Below are positions 61,301 through 64,000 of a DNA stretch of 64,000 nt, piece after piece. The translations under genes were made by a program, and so were the position numbers. Location: contig JABGPL010000011.1 in NCBI GenBank assembly GCA_018644935.1, positions 1 through 64,000 of the forward strand, written 5' to 3'. This DNA comes from Calditrichota bacterium (GTDB lineage Bacteria > Electryoneota > AABM5-125-24 > Hatepunaeales > Hatepunaeaceae). The number at the start of each line of letters is the position of its first letter. The first letter of the stretch is position 1. The notes beneath the pieces are model-generated. The model was not told the DNA's origin. It made no database searches and saw only the letters and a list, made by a program, of their open reading frames with translations.

Positions 61301-64000
61301 TGATCTTCTCGGTTGAGGGTGCTCCTGAAGAATTAGGTATGTACATCAATCAGGATAATGTTCTTGGCATAAATCCAGTTCTTGACTTTGTATCCCCTGA
61401 TGCAATAATTATCACTGTATCAGCTGAAGATGAACAGGGTCTTATCGGAATAGATGAGTTTACAGTTACGATTAATCCCATCAACGATGCACCTGTTGTC
61501 CTTAACGCCATTGATGATCAGACCGTTGATGAAGATCCTGAGCTGACAATTGTCGCGGATCTTGATGTCGTATTCTTTGATGTTGATGGTGATGAATTGA
61601 CCTTTGGATTTGTAGATGCACCGCAGGAAATTAATATGGCGATTGATCAGGATAATGTTCTCAGCTTCAACCCGAATGAGAACTACAATCTTGAAGATGG
61701 TGTCACCATAACAGTATCAGCAGAAGATATTGATGGTGAAATTGCATCTGATCAGTTCATCTTAATTATTGTTCCGGTCAATGATGCACCGTTTGTCGCA
61801 AACGAGATTGCAGAGATAAACATTGATGAAGATCATGGTAGATATGAAGTTGGTGATTTGAATGTGATATTCGATGATGTTGAAGGTCATGCAATGCGCT
61901 TTAGTTTTGCAGGAGCACCCGATGAATTGAATATGGAAATCGACATCATCACAAAGATTCTATTCTTCCATGCTGACGACAATTTCAATCTTCCTGATGG
62001 TGTTGATATCACCATAACCGCGGATGACAGACACGAGGGAATTACAGACTATGTCTTCAGAGTTGTGATAAACAATGTCCCTGATGCTCCAATAGTTGTT
62101 CAACAACTATTTGACGTCCGGTTCAATGAAGATAACGGGATGGTCATATTCCCGGACATGGATGACATATTCTCTGACTCCGATAGTGAAGTATTAACCT
62201 ACACTATCACTGAAGGCTTGGAAGAGTTTAACCTCCAGATTGATGAAGAGAATGTCCTTTCCATGAATCCGGATCAGGACTTCAATATCGATGAGGGTTC
62301 ACAGGTTACAATAACTGCAACTGACGACACCGACCTCTCCGTCGCTGAAAGCTTCAATATAGCGTTAACTCCTGTTAATGATCTACCTGTAGCCGGTGAT
62401 ATTGATGATATAGTTGTGGATGAAGATTCCGGATTTGTTGTAGTTGCCGATTTGGATGATGTGTTCTCAGACGTTGACGGTGATGCTCTGGCATATACAA
62501 TCTCTGATGCACCGGCAGAAATCAATATGGTCGTTGACGGTGATGCAGTATTATCATTTGATCCGGACGCAGACTTTGTCATTCCGAATGGAGTTGACAT
62601 TACAATAACGGGTACTGATCCAGATGCAGAAACAGCAGAAATCACATTCAATCTCACAATAACGCCATTCAACGATGCGCCTGTTGTACAGGCTCCGTTT
62701 GAGGATGTATCAATTGATGAAGATGCCGGCCGAGTTGTCGTTGCTGACCTCGATGATGTGTTCTTAGATGTTGATGGAGATGTTCTCACCTACACATTTG
62801 TGAGTGATATTGCGGAACTTAATGTTGACATTGATGATGATAATGTCCTGTTCTTCAATCCTGACGAAAACTTCAACCTTGCTGGTGGCACGGATATTAC
62901 AGTTAGTGCTGAAGACGATGATGGTGAGATAGTTTCCGATGTTGTGAACATTATTGTTGTCCCTGTCAATGACCAACCCACAATAATTACCGCAATTGAA
63001 GACATAACGCTTGCCGAAAACCCTGGTTTGGTAGAGATTGCCGATTTGGATGCTGTGTTCAATGACAATGACCTTGGAGATGCTGATCCAGATGTTCTTA
63101 CATTTACATTTGAAGGTGCTCCAGAAGAAATAAACATGGTCATAGATAATGACAATGTTCTATCGATTGAACCTAATGCTGATTTCAATGTGGAAAACGG
63201 TGTTGAGATAACCATAGTTGCTACTGATGAGGCTGACGAATTTGCACAAGACATATTTGTGCTGATTATTACTCCTTCTCCTGCAGAAATATTTGTCTCG
63301 GACGATGCACATAACTTTAATTTAGTTTATGCAGGTGAGACTGCTGACTGGGAATTCCAGATATCAAATATTGGCACAGGTGTTTTGACGATTGATGCGA
63401 TCGAGCTTACTACTGAGTATTATACTGTTGATTTTGATCAACCAGTAGACCTTCAACGCGACGAGAGTTTACCTGTTACGGTAACATTTGCTCCTGATGG
63501 TCTTGGATTCTTCCAGGATCAGATAACCATTTTTTCAAATGACAATGGTAATCCAGAAGTAGTTGTCAACCTGATTGGTGAAGGAAATCGTTCTATCATT
63601 CGAGTTGAACCTGATGAACACGACTTTGGAGATGTTCTGGCCGGTTCAAGTACAAGAAGAGAGCTTGAGATATTTAATGACGGTAACGTTGACCTTGATA
63701 TCTCTGATGTAACAGTCAGCGATGAGCAATTCCGATTTGAACTTGGTGCACTTCGTGAATTTGATTGGGAATTTATAGATACCGGTATCAACATGAATGT
63801 TGTAGTTGGTAGCGCAGATTTAGATGGTGAAGCTTTGGTAGATGGTGACCACGTAGGTGCTTTCACCTCTGGTGGTATATGTGCCGGCTCCGTGCCAGTA
63901 GCAGAGGAGATGTTCCTGACCGTATGGGGTGACGATCCTGACGCTGGTGGGACTCAAGGTTTCAATGAAAATGAGGAAATTGAATTCCGGTATTGGGATG
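37345..64000 (+). CDS. Giant secreted repetitive surface protein (at least 8,885 aa; 3' end outside window): ASH/choice-of-anchor-D-like repeats, VFT/CAGA modules, cadherin-like repeats
   Basis: Absent from ORF track because it has no in-window stop. RBS AAGGTG then ATG MERSAIVSVVLMFALLLAAGPVFAQ (signal peptide). I read the frame to the last base (..FNENEEIEFRYWD) and saw no stop. Confidence 0.93.
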   Translation, partial: MERSAIVSVVLMFALLLAAGPVFAQHFVLDPTNGDTHTLFVASATIAGDDLIENDEIGVFTTAGTVRGLAVVEENGAIPEITVFGQGDEDGGFTDGEIMAFKIWDASAEEEMTAFVSGGAIITFTANDADAISLEVLDQHFQYQTTDAEHFLIVSLADIDGTSIAIGDEIGVFTPDNVCAGGYVITELDGGDLFPAGFSAYGGPTGFSVGEALSFRLYDSSEDTEHNANADWASFDAQTFLPDRVSPISRLFAYTNPIPAIRFSNASLDFGDVYLLDGESSSINLTILNNGFDDLTVNSISSNNNAFTFDFDDNAFVLAPGARRVFNITFVPPEAGNIEGVLTIDSDDPNDEEVTINMEGVGVVAEPATLELESDSNDFGSLNVGSESTWNMHITNTGYYNLIVNSIVSNEDAYETNFGGEPQVIAGGASLDVTVTFAPTLRGQQPATLTITSNHGGNLGVETVVNVTGYGNAPDIALDSAAVRFGGVIIDEEGTAVVTITNVGELNLTIQDVTIPGDIFSSDWAGQLVLAQNAEVEVTLTFAPTAEQDYQETMTITSNDPGNGSLEIPLTGTGDPYPPADLSIAVGDQNHNFGETTVNSDAEWVFPITNNGYLDLVISNITSDENTFTTDFPGGDGWTIARGQSQNVTVTFAPTEVGDRNGTLTITSNDQGQDGSTDEVTVAGTGVAEQLPQISTNPNNVAFPDKIIGESTTEIVTISNIGQLELTVSNVAIVNDAGGVFGVLYEGNAWDGNVVIQPAASIQVSVSFSPDAVQDFTGDLRITSDDRDDGTIDVELTGTGLVQPPPDIFVAQGDLSHNYGNVLFGTQTTWQFDITNNGYLDLVVDSILTSLGVYTTNLSEDGVTLAGGESTTITATFAPVAGVEYNGTLTIYSNDDNDNESPIRITVTGVGLAPRITVAPENVAFGDVVAGNSETSSIRISNPGSSALTVTEIQFNNNVFSGDLGGQQVIAVGQFIDLELTFTPTDIDDFEGILTVISDAENDQSLDIPLTGAGVSAFQFTQTGESTTLIINSGLINNEAMIEGDEVGVFTPDGVCAGGSVLGANGFDSPIGFSAWGDDLGTQDVVEGFTRNEAFAFRLWDRSTGTEYVAYENWSPEVVPVWTANGGPYVILELLGYDDPPPITRLSDSNLNFGDVYLFDGESSARDLTIRNIGGANLTIQSVVSDNDAFSLDFPNQIILQPDASTTVTITFVPPELGDISGVVTVTSNDPRNGEMTVNMAGVGVEAPAPDIGVNEESHAFGTIEVGSPLTWTLVVTNNGYEALVIDDVQSGNAAYTTDFAGDQVTLARLETMDVVVTFDPATAGDFNTNLTITSNNGGNANSEYNVALSGAAIAPDIAVTPSPVVFDDTIFGEEDTATLTISNDGAVDLVISSITIPDGVFSSDWADQQTVVPGEEYVLNLTFAPIAAQDYEVVATIASNDPVDGNLNVTLQGTGLPQPAPNLVIADEDLTHNFGEVFVGNGRTWQFTITNDGYQDLVISDIESNNNVFITNHPGGDGWTIAGGGAQVVTATFTPAAEQAYNGTLTVVSNDDGNANTRTNITVEGSGTFEELPEIDFSTLNVAFGDVIFGEAGNSSVVVTNVGDADLSVQGAVLVNNDDDNVFEMSWDGAEVLVPNASLTIDLTFTPNAVAAFDAILRITSDDADEASVDINITGTGVVQPPPEITVAEDDQTHNFGNVIVGQDVAWQFNITNTGYQDLVVDSILASNGVFTTNLSEDGVTITRGQSTAITATFTPIAGVEYNGTLSIYSNDDEDEQSPVVITVTGVGLTPNIVVAPENVSFGDVAAGATETSTLRISNTGGAALTVTELQFNNAFFGGDLGGQQVIAAGAFLDVDLTFTPNDIDDFEGVLTIISDAENDGDLTVNLTGSGVTAFQFTQTGDNVPIIVNAAFINNQAMVEGDEIGTFTTGGVCAGSAIIGVGGFNQALGFAAWADDDNTGNVVEGFVEDEAFEFRLWDRATGTEYIAFENWDSEEIPVWVSGGGPFILDELLGYDVSPPIIRLSDASFNFGNVFVFAGENSTRDLTITNIGGEDLTVQSVVSDNDAFSLDFPEQIVLQPEASTTVTVTFVPPDVNDFAGVITVTSDDPRNGEATVNMAGVGLEAPAPDLVVNDDVHAFGTIEVGSPVTWTLEITNNGYVALVIDDIQSGNAAYTTDFAGDPVTLARLETLDVVVTFDPETAGQYISSITITSNDNGVANSELAIGLLGSAIAADIAVAPSPVVFDDVIISEEGAATLTISNEGDVDLVISSITIPGDIFSSDWNAEQTVAPDEQYVLNLTFSPIAAQDYEVEATIVSNDPVDGNLNVTLQGTGLPQPPPNMVIANDDLSHAFGEVFVDNNRAWQFTITNDGYQDLVISDIESSDDVFTTNFPGGDGWTIAGSGGTQVVTATFTPSAAEAYNGTLTIVSNDDGNADTRTPITVTGSGTFEQLPEIELSSLNVAFGNIIVGEAGATSVQVTNVGDSDLSVQGAVLVNNDDDNVFGMSWDGAAVLEANASLTIDLTFTPNAVQAFDAILRITSDDADEGTVDVNLTGTGLTPPPANIVVAEGDLTHAFGEVALGAEGTWELQISNDGYLDLEIDEILSSHAVFTTNFPQEGATIAGGASATYTVTFAPTAIADYTETLTINSNDDQLVINVTGSGIGPEIATDPGSIAFGEVRLGNSGTETLQIQNTGGAVLTVTEVQFDNGVFTSNFDAEQTIDPDQSISIEVSFAPDNISDFNGVMTIVSDAENDQSLDVNLTGTGIAHFEYELTEQSHNIIVVEATIDDEQLAAGDEVAVFTPGGICAGSGSFVGPGESIGLAAWGDDLGTEPIEGFANGEVIYFKIWDNSAQAEYDAFADWTDGFSTPNWVNNGLGQIDLLSANSQPTPLLELSAAELAFGDVFVFAGESSTQELTISNVGNADLTVSNIVSDNDAFTTDYDQDIVIAPRESAVVTITFIPPNTGEIAGTLTITSDDANNAETTVNLTGTGVEAPAPDLALNANSHDFEIVQINSPEDWTMVVTNEGYQDLIVTGIASDNNVFSTDFAGDPVTIVKDASINVVVTFDPQTVDEFAGALTITSNTGGQEGTDTQVTLTGESIAPQIAVSPSPVVFDDTIFGEENQKVLTIRNNGAVDLTVTALTIPGDIFSSDFAGQVVLGQNEETAVTVTFAPAAEQAYNGVLTIESDDPLNGSLEVNLQGNGLAQPLPDLTIANEDLTHDFGNVLVDNTREWEFDITNDGYQDLVISNLESSIGQFTTDFPGGNGWTIAGGQSQTVTVTYAPDNDQLHEGELTVTSNDQGQDGSQVTISVVGQGTLEAVPSIAVNQESVAFGTVIIGEQGNATITVTNNGDANLNVTGVSIINDASGVFGFTWDGAAVLATNNTLEIALTFDPDAEANFTGDLRIASNDPENGVLIVPLTGAGQTPDPAEVSLSEASHGFGDVLVGDTDTWQVTIENVGYLPLTIDEIVSNNNVFTTDFPEDPVVITRGNSETYTVSFIPADVADYEATLSIISNDANSPTVINLTGSGVVPVIEAAPAQIAFGEAGLYDTQTVNLTISNTGGAVLNVTDVRIANDQEGRVFVSDFVEDQAINPDQSIEVAITFTPVAEDDYTGTVTITSDASNDQSLEIALSGSGVFPDPHYEVAQSADSHSIIVTEAILDGEDLVNGDEIATFTQDGLLAGAIVVIVGEDTGLAAWGDDTGTNDVVEGFASGEEMSFRYWDVSAQEEIEAEVSSIISGGINWSVNGFTILALSGISAPTPIITLDTESLDFGELIENFTSDLEFTITNIGVEPLVVSNIVSTDADHFTTDFDQEITLDPQASQVMTVTFAPDAAQLFEADIRITSNSPGRELKIVTVSGTGLVTPPPVLTLSENAHDFGEVQIGIPQTWDLTLSNTGYGTLNVSAINSSHEAFQTNLQDGGIDLGRNEQVVVTVTFDPQSVEVYDDELTIISNDNNQEGTETVVAIEGIGIQDGEPEVTANPAAIAFGEIVAGQSETVSLQISNTGSANLTVTNLLIGEEEFTVDFGGEQVLAPQGSFNVDVVFTPPDFQVYEGTLTIHSDDPNNAQLQVALSGEGVAPDEHYVVTQVADSHSIIVTSALLDGEDLVDFDEIGVFTPGGLLAGSSVIRIGEDIGMPAWGDDTGTQGEIEGFGAGEEMSFRYWDYSAQEEISAQVVSVNVGSLNWSVNGFTILSLSGISAPEPLIFVDPASLVFDDLVEFETSDLELTVRNIGVEVLTVSNIVSTDTDHFTINYDQEFTLDPEESRVFTVTFAPDTDQLFEAELRITSDSPGRELTTVPVSGTGLPTPPPLLTLSANSHDFGEVQIGIPQAWNITLSNTGYGTLIISEINPSHQDFTTNLQQGGVELTRNQTVVVSVTFDPQNEADYDETLTIVSNHNDEEGSETIVSVTGNAVAEGTPVISLNRGSIAFGEVLVGESGTATLRISNNGSANLNVTDLAIAGDVFGTDWGGAEVVAPQSSINVQVNFTPEDYIAYEGTLTVHSDDPQNAQIEIPLTGEGTRPPAHFEFVTTGENASVLINSATLDGESLELYDEISVFTPDGICAGATVIGEGNVDDPFPTALAAWGDDDQTNGVVEGFTAGEEMSFRYWDTSAEVEVEAFVDQIVVGGRTWNVDGFNVITLIANRAANPIINVTPATIAFDETVNGFTSVVEVQVSNIGTELLQVTNVVSADEDHFTVDFQNGFDLDQGEFYTLNVTFAPDAVADFNANLEITSNSVDGLEVVPMTGTGIAPPPQELTINPASLDFGEVLIGLPQTREITLTNIGYEDLTISQVVSDNAFFTTDFPNNDVVLARNVSTVLTVTLDPEEAIQYDGTLTVHSDNLGQDSQTEITVTGLGVTDGNAEISVTPDLVSFENTLFGQVSNATMTIENTGSAVLNVTDISADLNVFGVDFAGALSVNPNQTVTVDLTFAPVADQVYNGSITIASNAIDNESYNLPVVGVGILPAPHFEFTTTGDDASVLINSALLDGELLEILDEISVFTPGGLCAGAVVIGAENFDEPFPTALAAWGDDSQTEDVVEGFQAGEEMSFRYWDSSAEIEYEAFIDQIIVGGRNWNVDGFNVITLSVTTAETPIINVSPATIAFEETVNGFTSEVQFEVSNVGPELLSVTDIVSTDEAHFTIDFQNGFNLAQGAFTTFTVTFAPDAVDEFSAELQITSNSDGGGVLVVPMTGAGIAPPPQELSLSQNNWDFGNVQIGLPQTREVTFTNIGYEDLTINSVVSDNAAFSTDFPNNDVVLALNETQVLTITFDPDEAVQYDGILTVNSDNLGQQSQTDIAVTGVGVVEGDPGILVTPDLVSFDNTLVNQVGTSTIRVENNGAGVLNVTDMTTGGDIFGIDFQGAFSLDPNQSVTIDMTFSPTDEQVYNGSLTISSNAVGDEQYILPLVGVGYMIPAHFEFTTTGDDASILVNSATLDGESLVFSDEISVFTPGGICAGAVIIGADDINSLFPAGFSAWGDDSQTEDVIEGFAPGEEMTFRYWDASAEAEYPASIEEVIVGGSTWNVDGLNVITLGGSTVEIPDPHFEFVSTGDDASVLINTALLDGESLELYDEIAVFTPNGICAGAVVVGLENADDPFPTALAAWGDDSQTDEIVEGFTAGEEMSFRYWDVSAELEIEAFINEIVIGGRIWNVDGFNVITLGANTAETAILNVIPDPVSFDETVNGFSSEIEVEISNTGPEVLHVSNIVSTDPDHFSLDFSSELDLNQGEFSTFIVTFAPDAVSDFNADLQITSNSEGGGVEVIPMTGTGIAPPPQELSLSIAAWDFEEVQIGLPQTQEVTLSNIGYEDLTISQVISDNAAFTSDFPENDVILARTESTILTITFDPEEAVQYNGIITVHSDNLGEATQTDITVAGIGVVQGDAEIAVTPELVSFNNTLLGGSATSSVTIENTGAGTLNVSDMATDIEEFSVDFQNAFDLNPNETITVELTFSPIANRVYNGSLTIASNAVNDQEFSVPLVGVGYAPDVHFDFVTTGDDASILVNSALLDDESLVLFDEIAVFTPAGLCAGAVVIGADDINSPFPAGFSAWGDDPQTEGVVEGFSAGEEMTFKYWDVSAEAEYAATISEVLAGGNVWNPDGFNVITLGGTSRVPHFEFVTTGDDASILINSALLDNESLELFDEIAVFTPGGLCAGAVVIGADDIDSPFPAGFSAWGDDSQTDDVVEGFVAGEEMLFRYWDVSAEQEYDATISEVLAGGNVWNPDGFNVLTLGGTSAEPHFDFVTTGDDASVLINSALLDGQSLELYDEIGVFTPAGTCAGAVIVGSADPDAPFPAGLSAWGDDSQTDDVVEGFVAGEEMSFLYWDTSAEIEIEASISSIVFGGSVWNTDGFNVITLGAYTGDAPAISVSDVEFDFGEEIIGHRELRTLTVTNIGALNLEIEPFADIPGFLISPSADIVIEPGNVLDISVVFQPLEEIAYDAVLQLNSNAENLPQIDVSLVGVGIPGVLRWDYIETDISMSLEIENATIDDTPLVEGDQIAAFTVEGLCAGASAVPAQFPFTMEIWRDDPTTNDVDGFAEGEEISYLYWDEEGQREWTALATYVSGPEVFESDGASVIQLNAFSRGNRFSFIQTETTHSLIVNQALLDEASIEDDDEIGVFTPGGVCAGAIAFGAAYENPEFPLGIGVWNDDAGTDEVEGFVQGEEFSYLIWDYSAQADYEATAEYIDGLSVWTPNGFSVLNLNATSIADQTIALSSSDFDFGPVIVGNESTQQITITNEGDLDLTITEGSINPEVFTVSFEGQPGVPQTVLSANEELILDLTFTPDAGGDFEGTLEITSDDPLNAVVVVTLVGSGIEAGPPVVALSTDQNDFGDVIVGQFEEWTLSILNEGGADLEILDVTSSDVAFDFSGPTENNVVAGFSTELKVTFRPSAEAGFNGVLEISTNDEETPVVEVQLSGNGVVTDVQWPFTMTANNMSIVVTSATINGDELDNNYEIGILTPDGVSAGAAIIPVANPFPLNVNAIGDDGGTGEVEGFVADETLSYRVWDAAGRMEISAVPTYGVGEGVYADGGYAEVGLMVLFGLQENQHFQHFETDVSHSLAVESAILDGLPLYESDEIAVFTEVGLCAGASVITELGAEIGIAAWGDDAATENIIEGFQQGEAFEYRYWDAFAEIEISVDPTYIQGPEVYTDNGFTILSLNVDLDRRSSIVVIDDPHDFGQVEVLQSAEWRLNITNEGDGDLHLQNATIENDAFTAEFDDIWLNPGISTDLVVTFNPILIGDYAEVMTIISSDENNPEITIDLTGTAFYTPRANIVVSEESIDFGEVFVEARGEQTVTITNTGDANLIVARINTDSDLFTLDVSVLPLEFYWEFTETALTMDLTISEVLHLGDPLGVGNSVGVFTPYGQCAGFGTVAVDEVLAFTAYGDDPETEGIEGFREGEELNFRIWDDAESREYVADPTYNEGAGVFGDGTASDVGLNLEEFEAVIGIQNPVILLPGQVIEVVAGFEPDVEGDHAATLIIASNDLDAAEIELPLTGVGVLTPPQISLTEDAHDFGDVLVDEELVWNLELNNLGQQPLSITDITIEGEYFTRVFDGVFEIPRAGQVIVPVTFTPLDQGDVVGTIVIFSNDENQPEVTVSLNGRGTMPLLRVDPDAFAFNDVIQLVSEMQELTIYNDGNITLDIESLTTTNEVFWVEVDIPAEFNWVSVETDNSLVATIESAVIDGNSLIAEDYIGVFTTDGICAGYVQPAEFPVELTVYGDDGQNQEVQGFAAGEALEFRYWDASASSESVASADYSNGDGNYQAGAAHTLALTSFQGFAPLHADQILSIEAGGSHTVGVYFEPVEQIAYDETLTIESNNPVAHGGTELDIPLTGSGLNIDPIVLNPIDQVVVDEDPGVIVIGDLDDVFSDADGDAMTYTFAGNPDELNLALDGDNVLSFDPSPNYNNADGVVVTFTATDDDQGSVDHEVTFIINPINDAPVVVAPIDDLVEDEDPGDVIIADLDDVFSEIEDEAMIFSVEGAPEELGMYINQDNVLGINPVLDFVSPDAIIITVSAEDEQGLIGIDEFTVTINPINDAPVVLNAIDDQTVDEDPELTIVADLDVVFFDVDGDELTFGFVDAPQEINMAIDQDNVLSFNPNENYNLEDGVTITVSAEDIDGEIASDQFILIIVPVNDAPFVANEIAEINIDEDHGRYEVGDLNVIFDDVEGHAMRFSFAGAPDELNMEIDIITKILFFHADDNFNLPDGVDITITADDRHEGITDYVFRVVINNVPDAPIVVQQLFDVRFNEDNGMVIFPDMDDIFSDSDSEVLTYTITEGLEEFNLQIDEENVLSMNPDQDFNIDEGSQVTITATDDTDLSVAESFNIALTPVNDLPVAGDIDDIVVDEDSGFVVVADLDDVFSDVDGDALAYTISDAPAEINMVVDGDAVLSFDPDADFVIPNGVDITITGTDPDAETAEITFNLTITPFNDAPVVQAPFEDVSIDEDAGRVVVADLDDVFLDVDGDVLTYTFVSDIAELNVDIDDDNVLFFNPDENFNLAGGTDITVSAEDDDGEIVSDVVNIIVVPVNDQPTIITAIEDITLAENPGLVEIADLDAVFNDNDLGDADPDVLTFTFEGAPEEINMVIDNDNVLSIEPNADFNVENGVEITIVATDEADEFAQDIFVLIITPSPAEIFVSDDAHNFNLVYAGETADWEFQISNIGTGVLTIDAIELTTEYYTVDFDQPVDLQRDESLPVTVTFAPDGLGFFQDQITIFSNDNGNPEVVVNLIGEGNRSIIRVEPDEHDFGDVLAGSSTRRELEIFNDGNVDLDISDVTVSDEQFRFELGALREFDWEFIDTGINMNVVVGSADLDGEALVDGDHVGAFTSGGICAGSVPVAEEMFLTVWGDDPDAGGTQGFNENEEIEFRYWD
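37741..48270 (+). repeat. Four higher-order repeats of ~2.63 kb, each one VFT module plus seven ASH-like repeats
   Basis: Units begin near 37741, 40381, 43021 and 45641; same-slot repeats match across units (e.g. 'PSPVVFDDTIFGEE', 'FGTIEVGSPLTWTL', 'AFQFTQTG'). Confidence 0.85.
48271..55310 (+). repeat. Five higher-order repeats of ~1.33 kb, one (or two) VFT modules plus three ASH-like repeats
   Basis: Units begin near 48271, 49591, 50921, 52250 and 53595; same-slot motifs 'PAHFEFTTTGDDAS', 'GIAPPPQELSL', 'VSFDNTL'. The last unit has two VFT modules in tandem (~53602 and ~53980). Confidence 0.83.
55321..56430 (+). repeat. Three directly tandem VFT modules with no ASH repeat between them
   Basis: Copies at ~55321, ~55696, ~56071 (~375 bp period); near-identical DNA such as 'gatgattcccaaactgatgatgtagtagagggRtttgt' in copies 2 and 3. 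Confidence 0.85.
60904..63285 (+). repeat. Eight tandem cadherin-like repeats (~297 bp each)
   Basis: Repeated 'DEDPGxVxxADLDDVFSDxDGDxLTYTFxGAPxELNMxIDxDNVLSFNPxxNFNxxDGVxITITAxDDDG...INPINDAPVV'. Confidence 0.85.

Noticed and set aside
37910-63866. Roughly 60 ORF-track entries (both strands, 60-171 aa) between 37.9 and 64 kb
   Set aside because: They are antisense or out of frame to the continuous giant reading frame. Similar shadow peptides recur because the underlying DNA is repetitive (e.g. minus-strand 'SSTKTTGEGV'-like peptides), and none shows domain logic of its own.
1-64000. tRNA, rRNA, CRISPR arrays, transposases, prophage or defence systems
   Set aside because: I saw no tRNA cloverleaf, rRNA-like stretch, regularly spaced short repeats with unique spacers, or transposase/integrase ORFs. 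The only tandem arrays are coding repeats of the giant gene.

Overview
This 64 kb window looks like chromosomal DNA from a member of the FCB-superphylum (Marinimicrobia/Calditrichaeota-like; inferred from T9SS-type C-terminal sorting tails and FadL-like barrels, not tested). The first ~36.5 kb is a fairly ordinary gene set. It includes an S8 peptidase, a PAS hybrid histidine kinase, a FadL-like barrel, CobO, a tricorn-like protease, an EEP-family hydrolase, TolC, a BCCP-like biotinyl protein, an M23 peptidase, an MFS transporter, glutamine-dependent NAD synthetase, VanZ-like and TPR proteins, a GNAT, and a 1700-aa C25-like peptidase with a T9SS tail. From 37345 to the right edge there is one uninterrupted open frame of at least 26,656 nt (at least 8,885 codons). 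The supplied ORF track misses it because no stop falls inside the window. It encodes a giant secreted protein with about 52 ASH/choice-of-anchor-D-like repeats, 21 copies of a 'DEIGVFTPxGxCAGA...AWGDD...EGFxxGEEMSFRYWD' module, and 8 cadherin-like repeats. The repeats form a higher-order array whose unit drops from ~2.63 kb to ~1.33 kb. In three places the VFT module sits inside an ASH repeat. Essentially every cysteine I could read lies at one position of the VFT module. Other points of interest are a 16-bp tandem duplication that frameshifts a TPR gene next to its intact paralogue, a three-hairpin candidate sRNA at ~14957-15090, and a structured leader upstream of the giant gene. All translations were read by eye; no database search was run.
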